Shown: piece by piece, positions 9,578 to 19,060 of the stretch
How the letters are laid out: every line of letters begins with the position of its first letter
Position numbering within the stretch: position 1 is the first letter of the stretch
NCBI GenBank assembly: GCA_008933795.1
Contig: WBUJ01000003.1
Span: forward strand, 1-64,000
Direction of reading: 5' to 3'
DNA: 64,000 nucleotides
DNA from: Candidatus Contendibacter sp.
GTDB lineage: Bacteria > Pseudomonadota > Gammaproteobacteria > Competibacterales > Competibacteraceae
Position numbers and translations under genes: made by a program
Notes under the pieces: generated by a model
Databases searched by the model: none
What the model was told of the DNA's origin: nothing
What the model saw: only the letters and a program-made list of their open reading frames with translations

Positions 9578-9790
9578 AGGCAACCGATATCGGCAGGTCT
9601 CCTGGCTCACAGGTCTTCGTCGCTGGCCCAGCCTTCCCAGCCAATTCGGCCAGTGGCGTGCGGGGGGCGCGACTCGCTGTTCACAGTTGCGGGGGCAGCC
9701 CTGGAATTGGCGACTGCAAAGCCGCCGCACCAGATTCCCTTTTCATTCCCCCCGGCGAACGCCAGCGGGAAAACCTCGTCGTTACTGAGG
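9578..9790 (-). promoter_or_regulatory. Cobalamin (B12) riboswitch upstream of cbiM
   Basis: Minus strand: GGTTTTCCCGCTGGCG...AAAAGGGAATCTGGTGCGG...GCTGCCCCCGCAACTGTGAACAGCGAGTC...CGCCACTGG...GGGAAGGCTG...GCGACGAAGACCTGTGAGCCAGGAGACCTGCC; B12 box at 9592-9609. Confidence 0.95.
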
Positions 9791-9994
9791 CGATCATAGC
9801 GCCCCATCGGCAGAGGCGTCAATTTCGTCGCCGATGCCCAGGATTCCTCGCCCGCGCCGCCACGCTTTCCCCAGCCGGTTCGATGAATCGGCTTGCTTTT
9901 TTCAGCCGTTGGACTATGGATTCAAGAAGCGCTTGCCTCGAATTGGGTCTTCCTCGCCCAAAAACCATTCGAAAAATACCGGAACCCGAAGACG

Positions 9995-11017
9995 ATGAAC
10001 CCGAAACGGCTGCTGATTGCTGACCATGAACCGGCATTTGGAAAGTTCCTCCGCACCATGGTTTTTGGCTTGCTGGTCGCGGGATTCATCGCCTTGGCTC
10101 GCGGGGCCGAAACCAGCCAGCCAGCCCCCGCCAGCACCGAGACCGATGTCGCCGCGCTTTTCGAGCAGATCGGCGCCTTCGGCCGCGATCTGGAGCGCCT
10201 GCGCCGGTTCATGGGTGCACCCAAGACCGACGAACCGGACATCGGCATCCGCGACGCCATGCCCCACGATCTCTATTTCCAGACGTTGATGCTATGGGAA
10301 CAAACCGACCGGCTCTCCTTCGAAATCCTGCGAATCCGCGCCAAACCGCTGCCCGCGCCTGTCGGCGCCGTCGGACTGCAAGACGTTCTGAGTCGGCTCC
10401 GGGACGCCCACCAGCAGTTGCGGCAGGTCATGCGACAACTGCAAATCGCGGATACCGGCGGCGCGGCGGACGGGAACGCGAGGGCGACGGCAGACCCCTT
10501 CAACGCCATCCTGAACCTGAACCGCCAACTGAGCCTGCTGTTGGAGCGGCATATCTCACCCAGCGATGTCTACCAGGAAGTCACCTTGGCGATTGCCTAC
10601 TCGGCCCGCCTGCTCGCCCGCTATCCCGACGCGATCCGAATTCCCGCAGAACCTCCGTTCGAACCGGACAAACTACCCCGCGACGTCTATCTTCGACTGA
10701 CCGAGTGCCTGCAAAGCATCATCGGCATTTTCGACCGGATGGGGCTGGCCATTCTCAAGATCGACGCCAGCCGAACCGAGCTGGACCGCTTGCAACCGGG
10801 CGACGTGTACCTGATCGCCGCCATGATCGTCTCCCAACTCGACTTTCTCCACCGGCATCTGAACATCACCCAGCCACTGCCCCAGCCCCTTTATCCGGGA
10901 CTGAAATTTCCAGCGCACACCTATCAGCGCGCCGGCATCCTGCAAGCCCAACTACATCAGCTTGAACGCTATCTGGCCTCTGACCGGCCGGCGAAATCTG
11001 TCCCCAGCCGGCCATGA
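9995..11017 (+). CDS. Exported hypothetical protein, helical, partner of the downstream kinase
   Basis: Signal/TM segment FGLLVAGFIALARGAET; start MNPKRLLIADH; overlaps the kinase gene by 4 bp (ATGA). Confidence 0.6.
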   Translation: MNPKRLLIADHEPAFGKFLRTMVFGLLVAGFIALARGAETSQPAPASTETDVAALFEQIGAFGRDLERLRRFMGAPKTDEPDIGIRDAMPHDLYFQTLMLWEQTDRLSFEILRIRAKPLPAPVGAVGLQDVLSRLRDAHQQLRQVMRQLQIADTGGAADGNARATADPFNAILNLNRQLSLLLERHISPSDVYQEVTLAIAYSARLLARYPDAIRIPAEPPFEPDKLPRDVYLRLTECLQSIIGIFDRMGLAILKIDASRTELDRLQPGDVYLIAAMIVSQLDFLHRHLNITQPLPQPLYPGLKFPAHTYQRAGILQAQLHQLERYLASDRPAKSVPSRP

Positions 11018-13938
11018 GCGCGGTGATCGCCGTGACGACCTCACCCGCCAAAACTAGCCATCCGTTGCATCGCCAACTGCTGTTTTCCCATCTTTCGGTC
11101 GCACTGGTCGGACTGGTTATGCTGGGTATCGCGCTGATCGCCACCTACGACCTGCGCGGCAGGGTCATCCTGCTAGCGAACGAAAGCGGCCCCATGGCGC
11201 AAGCCTCGTTCCAGTTGCTCACCGGCATCCGGCATTCACTCGCCAGCCTGCGCGGCTGGGTCACGCTCGGCGACGCGCGCTTCCTGGACGGCTGGCGGGA
11301 TGCCTGGCAAGGCGAAATTCAGCCCGCGCTCGACCAGTTGAAGGATTGCCCCTACTTCCACGCGCAAAACTGTACCACGCAGCAGTTGGAGGAACTCGGA
11401 ACATTGCTCGCCGATTTGCGGGAATCCCAGTGGTGGGTGCAGGACACCGTGCGCACGCCGGGCAACGAACCGGCGCGGCTGCTCTATACCCGGGACGTCG
11501 AGCCGAGCGCGACGAAACTGCATTCCCTGCTCACCGCCCTGTTCGAGGATGAAAAAGAACGCGAAGGCGGCCCCGAGCGCAAGACGTTGCTCGCGCAGGT
11601 CGCCGAACTCCAAAATGCGTTTTCCACCACGCATTTATTATTGCGGGAAATCCTGGGTATCGACGGCCCGACCTACGAACATCGGTTCCGGGAATCCCTG
11701 GAATCCGCTCGATCCAGGCTGGGAACACTGGCCGAAAACCCCCTGCTCACCGACGAACAACGCCCGCTCATCCATCTGTTGAGGAACGAGTTGGTGGTTT
11801 TCGCCGCCCTGGCGCGGGAGGTAACCCAGTTGCGCCAGTCGGATCGCTGGAATATCGCGCTGCACACCATGGCTCAAGAGACCGATCCGCTGGCCAACCG
11901 GGCCATGGCGCTGGCTACGGCCATGACGGCGCGCGCCCGGACGCGCCTGGAACAGGAAATCCTGGCCACGCAAGCCGCCAGCGCCATCACGATCTGGAAC
12001 CTGGCGCTGATGATCGCGCTGATGCTGATCGTCGCCTACTACCTCTCCAAAAAGCACGCCGAGGCTATCGCCCGTCCGATCGCCTCCCTGGCCGAGGCCA
12101 CCCGACAACTGGCGACGGGACGCCTGCGCGCCGACATTCCCATCAACGACCACAATGAACTCGGCGAACTCACCCGCTCGTTCAACGCCATGCGGGCCGC
12201 GATGCAGCAAGCGCAGGAAAAATTGCGCGAAACCAACATTCTCTTGGAAAAACGGGTCGATGAACGCACCCTGCAACTGGCGACGATCAATCGTTCGCTC
12301 AGTCGGGAAATCGCGGAACGCAACCAGACCGATTACGCCCTGCGGGAAAGCGAAGCGCGGCTGCGCGCCATGGCCCGGGCCATTCCCGATCTGGTGTTCG
12401 TGGTCGACGAGGAAGGCTGCTACCGCGAAATCCTGGCTGCGGGCCAGGATCGGACCGCAGTCGGCAACACCCCCATTCGCGGAAAGTTGCTGAGCGAGAT
12501 CCACGCGCCAGACATGGCGAGGTTTTTTCTCGATATCATCCATCGAGCCTTGCGGACCAAGCAAATCCAGGTCACCGAATACGAACTCACGACCACCTCG
12601 GGCCGACGCTGGTTCGAATCGCGCACCGCGCCGCTGGACATTCGATTCGCCGAGCCATCCCCCGTCACCACCCTCCATCCCCAAGGGGATCTGTTCGGCC
12701 CACCGGAATTGCGGCGGTTCACCGCCAAATCCGCCGCCATCGTGGTCGCGCGCGACATCACCCAGCGCAAGCACGCCGAGGCGCAGCTTCGTCAGGCCCA
12801 GAAAATGCAAGCCATCGGCCAACTCACCGGCGGCATCGCCCATGATTTCAACAACCTGCTGGCCATCATCATGGGTAATCTGGAACTGCTGAACGAGCAA
12901 TTGACGACGCAACCCGAGTTGTACGAGATGGCGCAACAAGCCTTGCGCGCCACGGATCGGGGCGCGAAGCTGACCCAGCGACTGTTGGCGTTCTCGCGTC
13001 GCCAACCCCTGCTGGCGCAGCCGACCAACCTGAACAAGCTGGTGCTGGGGATGCTCGAGTTGATGCGGCGCACCCTGGGCGCCAACATCCGGATCGAGAC
13101 GGCGCTGGCCAGCGATCTGGAGCAAACCCTGGTCGATCCGGCCCAGTTCGAGAACGCCTTGCTCAATCTGGTGATCAACGCCCGCGACGCCATGCCCCAG
13201 GGCGGACGGCTCGCGCTGACCACCGCCAATATCCTGATCGAAGAGGAGGACGAAGCCGCGATGCAAGCCGAGACGCGGCCCGGACCGTATGTCATGCTGG
13301 CGGTCAGCGACACCGGCGTGGGCATGACGCCCGAGTCGCTGGAACGCGCCTTCGAGCCATTCTTCACCACCAAGGAAACCGGCAAGGGCAGTGGTCTGGG
13401 ACTGAGCATGGTCTACGGACTGGTCAAGCAATCCAACGGCCATGTCACCATTCATAGCGAACCTGGCCGGGGCGCCACGGTTCGGCTGTATCTGCCCCGA
13501 ATCGCCAACCCGGCGCGGGCGACAACGGAACCGCGCGCTGCCAATACCTCGATTCAAGGGCGGGGCGAGCTGATCCTGGTGGTCGAGGACGACGCCGATG
13601 TGCGGCGGTTCGCCGTCAGCGCCTTGTGCGGCCTGGGTTATGAGCCCCTGCAAGCGGCTGACGCCGCGACCGCGCTGCGGGTGCTGGAAACGACGCCGCA
13701 CATCGCCCTGCTGTTCACCGATATCGTCATGCCGGGCGAGATGGATGGGGTCAGGCTGGCCGCCGAGGCGCAACGCCGCTATCCTGGCCTGCGCGTGCTC
13801 TTAACCTCGGGCTACACCGAACATGCCCCCATCGGCCACGACGAACTTACGGCAGCCATCGAAGTGCTGGCCAAGCCCTACCGGAAAGCCGATCTGGGCC
13901 GCAAACTGCGGATGTTGCTGGGGCGGAACAGCAGTTGA
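11014..13938 (+). CDS. Hybrid sensor histidine kinase/response regulator (HAMP-PAS-HisKA-HATPase-REC)
   Basis: 974 aa; two TM segments, HAMP, PAS, GGIAHDFNNLL H-box, GTGLGLSMVYG-type ATPase, C-terminal receiver (VVEDDADVRR...FTDIVMPG...LTSGYTE). Confidence 0.92.
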   Translation: MSAVIAVTTSPAKTSHPLHRQLLFSHLSVALVGLVMLGIALIATYDLRGRVILLANESGPMAQASFQLLTGIRHSLASLRGWVTLGDARFLDGWRDAWQGEIQPALDQLKDCPYFHAQNCTTQQLEELGTLLADLRESQWWVQDTVRTPGNEPARLLYTRDVEPSATKLHSLLTALFEDEKEREGGPERKTLLAQVAELQNAFSTTHLLLREILGIDGPTYEHRFRESLESARSRLGTLAENPLLTDEQRPLIHLLRNELVVFAALAREVTQLRQSDRWNIALHTMAQETDPLANRAMALATAMTARARTRLEQEILATQAASAITIWNLALMIALMLIVAYYLSKKHAEAIARPIASLAEATRQLATGRLRADIPINDHNELGELTRSFNAMRAAMQQAQEKLRETNILLEKRVDERTLQLATINRSLSREIAERNQTDYALRESEARLRAMARAIPDLVFVVDEEGCYREILAAGQDRTAVGNTPIRGKLLSEIHAPDMARFFLDIIHRALRTKQIQVTEYELTTTSGRRWFESRTAPLDIRFAEPSPVTTLHPQGDLFGPPELRRFTAKSAAIVVARDITQRKHAEAQLRQAQKMQAIGQLTGGIAHDFNNLLAIIMGNLELLNEQLTTQPELYEMAQQALRATDRGAKLTQRLLAFSRRQPLLAQPTNLNKLVLGMLELMRRTLGANIRIETALASDLEQTLVDPAQFENALLNLVINARDAMPQGGRLALTTANILIEEEDEAAMQAETRPGPYVMLAVSDTGVGMTPESLERAFEPFFTTKETGKGSGLGLSMVYGLVKQSNGHVTIHSEPGRGATVRLYLPRIANPARATTEPRAANTSIQGRGELILVVEDDADVRRFAVSALCGLGYEPLQAADAATALRVLETTPHIALLFTDIVMPGEMDGVRLAAEAQRRYPGLRVLLTSGYTEHAPIGHDELTAAIEVLAKPYRKADLGRKLRMLLGRNSS

Positions 13939-14071
13939 TGCTGCGGGGCTGGAATAGCAGTTGTTGAAGAAGCGGTTCACCAATACTCCCATCGCACAGC
14001 AACCCTGGGTTTACGGCGGCCACTGGTTCGGCCCGCCGTAAACCCTCCAAACGACTCCGTCCTTTTGTCGC

Positions 14072-16375
14072 TCACTTAACCGGCGTGGTCGGCGCTGGAG
14101 CAGGCGCAGCCGGCACGGGCGCAGGTACGGCGGCGGGCGCAGCCGGCGCTGGAGCAGGCGCGGCGGGTTTGGCGACTCCTTCGACCGCTGCGGGAGTCTC
14201 CTTGGCGGCGAACCGCTCCCGCCATTCCTGGATATAACCCTTGTGCCAGAGGAAGGCGGCGCCGCCGATCAGCAGCAGGAGGAACAGGTAGAACTTCCAG
14301 GGCCGTTTCTTCTCCGCGAAGGGATCGGTAAACGAGCGTTGCGCCCCCGGCGGCAGCGCGGCGACATGGGTCAGCGAAGTTCCAAACGGGATGTTGATGA
14401 TGGCGCGGGTATTGATCGCCCAACCGTTGGCGTCGAGCAGGGGCGCCAGATTGCGCTTGCGCAGCTTGAGGTAGGCGATCACCACCGAGGGGCCGGAAAT
14501 CAGCAGCACCAGACCGACGAGAGCGAGCGGCATCTGCCAAGCCTTCAGGCCGAGGAAGCCGGTCACCACCGCGGCGATGGCGGTGCCGATAGCGCCGACG
14601 GCCAAACCGATGGCGGCGAAAATACCGGCGAACTTGCCAACATCGAATGGCGCCGCCGGCGCCTTGCCCGCTTCCGTTTTCTGCGCGGTATCCGCGATGC
14701 CCGCCGCCGCCTGGTCGTGAACCGCCTTTTCGCGGGCGGCGGCCATCTTCTCGATCTGCTCCCCGATCATCTTGCCGATGCGCTTGTAGGGATACCAGAA
14801 CGCCTGGCGGACGCTGATCGGATGATCGACGATCTTGACGATGGTAGCGTCCCAGTCCTGGCCGCGCGAGTCGAAAAACACTCCGTTACGGCCGACCATC
14901 AGGTTGTCCGCGTCGCCGTTGGTGAAGGCGGCGACGATGGTCATTTTTTCGGCGCCGCCCCGCCGCTGGCAGTCGCAGTAGGCCAAGTAGGTTCCGCTCA
15001 GGTTGGCCAGCCCGCTGTGCTTGCCAATGTCGTCAATCCGCAGGCACAGCTCGCAACTCCGACCGTCGAGATACAGCGTGCCCGCCTGGAAGATGGCCTT
15101 GGGACCGGGCGTGTAAAAGTCGCGGAACGAGACGAAGTTGTTCAGCAACCGGAACAGGTCGCGGTGATAGCGGACCAGCTTGTCCACCGAGGTAATGGCG
15201 TTCGCCGCGCCGGTGAGGGCCTTGTCCTTCTCGACCAGCGCCGTGAGAATCTCCTTATAACCACCGGCCAGGATGGCGCGGACCCGTTTGATCCCCAGCG
15301 CCTCGACGATAGCACCCTTCTTGTTGCCCAGCCAGGCTTCGTGAGCGGCGAATCTCGCGCACAGCGCCGCCCACTCCGCGGCATCCAGACTGGTCTTGGC
15401 ACCCAGCAGCGGTTGCACGACTTTCGCCCGAAACTCCGCCATCGCGGCGGTCCAGGCGGGATTGAGTCCCTGTTCGAACGGCAGGGGTTTGCCGGTTTCG
15501 ATTTTCGCCAGCGGCAGGGCGGCGATCTCTTCGGCGGTGGGCGAAAGATTCTTTTTGGCCAGCGCCTCGTATTCCGTCAGGGCGGGATTCAGCGGCTCGG
15601 CGGCGCGAAGATCGAACACGGCCAGCCGGCAGCGGGTGAAATAATCGTCCACCTTGGCCTTGACTGCCTTGAACGCGGTCACGGCGGCTTCGGTGCCCTC
15701 GGCGAGTGGGAGGATGTTGGCGGCGTCGCGTTCCGCCTCCCCCCACCAGTCGGAATACGCCTGGGCCTCGGTAAAGAACTGGTCGATCTTTTCCTGCGAC
15801 ACGCCCGGCGCGCCGCTGCGGTCTTGCTCGGCCCCGACGCAGGCGACGATGTCCCCGATCACCGCCTGGGTGGCTGCGTCATCGGCGGCGGCGGCGGGCA
15901 CGACGCCATCGCCGTTGAACTTGGTGCTGGCAAAAATTTTGGTGGTATCCGCCGTTTCCTCGGCGGTGATGACGGTCGCCTCCTCCTGGCCGAGATTCGT
16001 CAGAATCTGCCGGGCCGAGGCGAGCAACTCCGCGCCCTCGGGCGTGCTGTCGTCGATGGCAGCCAGCGGCAGCGCGGCCGAGCCCTGGGTCAAATCCTCC
16101 GGGTTCTTGAGCACGGACGTCGTCCACTTGACCGCCGCGACGATCTCGGGTACCCGAACATGGCCGTCCCCATCGCTATCGATCAGATCGAGCGTCTTGC
16201 TATCGAATTCCAGGCCACTCGTCGGGCAACTGAGCGCGGCCCACAGCTTGGGGTCGAGTTCGCCCAGCGCCTTGAGGTCGGCCCCGGTTTCGAGACGAAC
16301 CTGATCGAACCCGCCCGAGCGGAAGAAACGCCATTTATGTAGACTTGGCGAGACTTCTTTCTTATTATCCGCCAT
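14072..16375 (-). CDS. Uncharacterised large protein with EF-hand loop, C-terminal TM segments and Ala/Pro-rich tail
   Basis: 767 aa; canonical EF-hand loop DSDGDGHVRVPE; TM segments near the C-terminus; PAPAPAAPAAVPAPVPAAPAPAP tail. Confidence 0.7.
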   Translation of the reverse strand: MADNKKEVSPSLHKWRFFRSGGFDQVRLETGADLKALGELDPKLWAALSCPTSGLEFDSKTLDLIDSDGDGHVRVPEIVAAVKWTTSVLKNPEDLTQGSAALPLAAIDDSTPEGAELLASARQILTNLGQEEATVITAEETADTTKIFASTKFNGDGVVPAAAADDAATQAVIGDIVACVGAEQDRSGAPGVSQEKIDQFFTEAQAYSDWWGEAERDAANILPLAEGTEAAVTAFKAVKAKVDDYFTRCRLAVFDLRAAEPLNPALTEYEALAKKNLSPTAEEIAALPLAKIETGKPLPFEQGLNPAWTAAMAEFRAKVVQPLLGAKTSLDAAEWAALCARFAAHEAWLGNKKGAIVEALGIKRVRAILAGGYKEILTALVEKDKALTGAANAITSVDKLVRYHRDLFRLLNNFVSFRDFYTPGPKAIFQAGTLYLDGRSCELCLRIDDIGKHSGLANLSGTYLAYCDCQRRGGAEKMTIVAAFTNGDADNLMVGRNGVFFDSRGQDWDATIVKIVDHPISVRQAFWYPYKRIGKMIGEQIEKMAAAREKAVHDQAAAGIADTAQKTEAGKAPAAPFDVGKFAGIFAAIGLAVGAIGTAIAAVVTGFLGLKAWQMPLALVGLVLLISGPSVVIAYLKLRKRNLAPLLDANGWAINTRAIINIPFGTSLTHVAALPPGAQRSFTDPFAEKKRPWKFYLFLLLLIGGAAFLWHKGYIQEWRERFAAKETPAAVEGVAKPAAPAPAPAAPAAVPAPVPAAPAPAPTTPVK

Positions 16376-16592
16376 CAGAAATACCTCGATGTGTGCAAAA
16401 TTATTATGGGATTTTCGCGCCTGAGACTGTTATTCTCCCGCATCGTTCGAAGTACGTTCAACGAACTCAGGATGCTGTTAGGGCTATCGCCCTTCGTGAT
16501 ACGCGGGATAAACCGTGAAAATGCTACATCACCGCGCAGGTCCCGTAGTAAAAATTTAATTTGTTCCAAGCAAATCAAATGAGGAGTTTCAT

Positions 16593-17309
16593 ATGCCACT
16601 GAGCAATCGTCTCGCCGCAGAATTCATCGGCACCCTCTGGCTGGTGCTGGGCGGCTGCGGCAGCGCCGTGCTGGCCGCTGTCTTTTACGGACCCGACAAG
16701 TACCCCCTCGGTATCGCCCTGGTCGGCGTGTCGCTGGCCTTCGGCCTGACCGTGCTAACCATGGCCTACGCCATCGGTCACATTTCCGGTTGCCATCTGA
16801 ACCCCGCCGTTTCGGTCGGCTTGTGGGCGGGCGGTCGGTTCCCGATCGCCGACCTGGTCCCCTACATCGTCGCTCAGGTGCTCGGCGGTCTGGCCGGGGC
16901 GGCGATTATTTACCTGATCTTTACCGGCAAGAGCGACTTTTCCACCCTCGGCGGTTTCGCCGCCAACGGTTACGGCGAACACTCGCCGGGTGGCTACGGA
17001 TTGAACGCCGCGCTCATTTCCGAGGTGGTGATGACCTTCTTTTTCCTGATCGTCATCCTCGGTTCGACTCACAAGAACACGCCGACCGGCTTCGCGCCCA
17101 TCGCCATTGGCCTGTGCCTGACGCTGATCCACCTGATCAGCATCCCGGTCACCAACACCTCGGTCAATCCGGCGCGCAGCACCAGCCAAGCGATCTTCGT
17201 CGGCGGCTGGGCCTTGCAGCAACTGTGGCTGTTCTGGGTCGCGCCCATCGTCGGCGCAGCGGCGGCCGGCTTCTTCCACCGCTGGATGGCGAACGACAAC
17301 CCTGCCTGA
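16593..17309 (+). CDS. aqpZ: Aquaporin Z
   Basis: 238 aa; both NPA motifs (HLNPAVS, SVNPARS), MIP family pattern. Confidence 0.92.
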   Translation: MPLSNRLAAEFIGTLWLVLGGCGSAVLAAVFYGPDKYPLGIALVGVSLAFGLTVLTMAYAIGHISGCHLNPAVSVGLWAGGRFPIADLVPYIVAQVLGGLAGAAIIYLIFTGKSDFSTLGGFAANGYGEHSPGGYGLNAALISEVVMTFFFLIVILGSTHKNTPTGFAPIAIGLCLTLIHLISIPVTNTSVNPARSTSQAIFVGGWALQQLWLFWVAPIVGAAAAGFFHRWMANDNPA

Positions 17310-17326
17310 CGCGATTACGGGCTACG

Positions 17327-17354
17327 AAAGGCGCGTTCCGACGCGCCTTTTTGT
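17327..17354 (+). terminator. Rho-independent terminator after aqpZ
   Basis: AAAGGCGCGT-TCCG-ACGCGCCTTTTTG stem-loop with T tract. Confidence 0.8.
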
Positions 17355-17437
17355 TTGGCGGAATACTCAAAAGGGGTGACCGGGTTTGTACAATGCGATC
17401 CCATCGCATTCGCCAATTCATATAGACGCCATCCCTC

Positions 17438-18322
17438 ATGACCCAGTCGCCCGCTTCTCCGCCCGCCGTCCTGCTGATCGGCCACGGCACCCGCCGCGCC
17501 GCCGGCGTCGCCGAATTCCGCGCGCTCGCCGATCAGTTGCAGCAGGCTCTGCCCGACCGCGCCTGTCTGGCCGGTTTTCTGGAACTGGTCGAACCCGATC
17601 TGCCCGAGGCGCTAGAGCGACTGCGGCGACAGGGCTTTCGCCGCGTCACTGCCCTGCCGGCGCTGCTGCTGGCCGCCGGCCACGTCAAGAACGACATCCC
17701 CGCCATCCTCAACGCCTTTCAGGCCGAACATCCCGAGATGAGCATCACATTCGGCGCGGATCTGGGGATTCATCCGAATCTTCTGCAGGTCGCCCGCGAA
17801 CGGATCGAGAGCGCCGAGGCGGAATTTGGCGCGGATTACGACCGGCGGGATACGCTGCTGGTGGTGATCGGCCGCGGCAGTTCCGATCCCGACGCCAATT
17901 CCAACATCAGCAAGATCACCCGGATGTTGTGGGAAGGGATGGGCTTCGGCTGGGCGGAAACCGCCTACACCGCCGTCGCCGCGCCGCTGATGGCCGAGGC
18001 GCTGGAGCGAACGCACCAGCTCGGTTTCCAGCGGGCCATCGTGTTCCCCTATTTGTTGTTCACGGGCCGACTGGTCGAGCAGGTGCGCGCCACGGTCGCC
18101 GCCCACCAGGAACGCCATCCCGAGGCGCAAGCGGTGGTCGCGCCCTATCTGAACGCGCATCCGCTGGTGGTAAAGACCTTTTTGGAGCGCTTGGCCGAGG
18201 CCGAGGCCGGCGAGGCGCGGATGAATTGTCAGTTCTGCCCGTACCGGACGCCCATCGTCGGCCGCGAGGACTGGCGGGGCGCGCCGCAAACGGGTCACGA
18301 GCACGATCATCACGATCATTAG
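17438..18322 (+). CDS. cbiX: Sirohydrochlorin cobaltochelatase (CbiX)
   Basis: 294 aa; LLIGHGTRRAAG, GRGSSDPDAN, paired chelatase-like domains; next to cob genes. Confidence 0.87.
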   Translation: MTQSPASPPAVLLIGHGTRRAAGVAEFRALADQLQQALPDRACLAGFLELVEPDLPEALERLRRQGFRRVTALPALLLAAGHVKNDIPAILNAFQAEHPEMSITFGADLGIHPNLLQVARERIESAEAEFGADYDRRDTLLVVIGRGSSDPDANSNISKITRMLWEGMGFGWAETAYTAVAAPLMAEALERTHQLGFQRAIVFPYLLFTGRLVEQVRATVAAHQERHPEAQAVVAPYLNAHPLVVKTFLERLAEAEAGEARMNCQFCPYRTPIVGREDWRGAPQTGHEHDHHDH

Positions 18323-18402
18323 TGGACAGTGGGCAGTGGACAGTGGACAGTGGATAGTGGTAGTCACTAATCACTAATCACTAATCACTGTTCACTCACT
18401 GG
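18321..18402. repeat. Heptamer short tandem repeats in opposed orientations
   Basis: AGTGGAC-AGTGGGC-AGTGGAC-AGTGGAC-AGTGGAT-AGTGG then TAGTCACTAATCACTAATCACTAATCACTG; lies between cbiX and cobH. Confidence 0.85.
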
Positions 18403-18409
18403 AGCCGCC

Positions 18410-19060
18410 ATGCCCCGCTTCAACTATCTCCACGATCCCGACGAAATCGAGCGCCAGTCGTTCGCCCAAATCCGTCAACTGACTGATTTATCCCGTTTCG
18501 ACCCCGACCAGCAGCAGGTGGCGATGCGGCTGGTACACACCTCCGGCGATCCCAACATCGTCCACGATCTCCGTTTCAGTCCCGGCGCGGTCGAAGCCGG
18601 GCTGACGGCATTGGAACAGAGCGCGGACGTACTCTGCGATATCGAGATGGTCAGCCACGGCATCAGCAAGCGTTATCTGCCAGGCCAGATCTACTGTTTC
18701 CTGAACGCGCCCACGGTCGCCGAACGCGCCCGTCAGACGGGCGAAACTCGCGCCATGGCGGCGATGGCGGAATGGCCGGCCTATCTGGCCGGGAGCATCG
18801 TCGTTATCGGCAACGCCCCAACCGCGCTGTTTCGCCTGCTGGAACTGCTGGACGAGGGCGCGCCCTGGCCGGCGCTGATCATCGGGATGCCGGTCGGTTT
18901 CATCAACGCCGCCGAATCCAAACAGGCGCTGTGGGACATCGCGCCGACCGAGTTTCAGACACCCTGCATCACCCTGCTGGGGCGGCGCGGCGGCAGCAGC
19001 CTGGCCGCGGCCACGCTCAACGCCCTGACGCGGATGGTCGGCGGGGTTCGCTTCCGATGA
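18410..19060 (+). CDS. cobH: Precorrin-8X methylmutase
   Basis: 216 aa; VHTSGDPNIVHDL, GMPVGFINAAESKQAL, TLLGRRGGSSLAAATLNAL. Confidence 0.92.
   Translation: MPRFNYLHDPDEIERQSFAQIRQLTDLSRFDPDQQQVAMRLVHTSGDPNIVHDLRFSPGAVEAGLTALEQSADVLCDIEMVSHGISKRYLPGQIYCFLNAPTVAERARQTGETRAMAAMAEWPAYLAGSIVVIGNAPTALFRLLELLDEGAPWPALIIGMPVGFINAAESKQALWDIAPTEFQTPCITLLGRRGGSSLAAATLNALTRMVGGVRFR

Noticed and set aside
11638-13773. 711-aa minus-strand ORF opposite the histidine kinase
   Set aside because: Antisense shadow of a GC-rich coding region; low-complexity Arg/Gln/Gly/His-rich translation with no family pattern.
14243-16342. 699-aa plus-strand ORF opposite the EF-hand protein
   Set aside because: Antisense shadow ORF; the opposite frame has a clear start, domains and codon usage.
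18321-18402. CRISPR array
   Set aside because: Seven-base units with no spacers; too short and not direct-repeat/spacer architecture.
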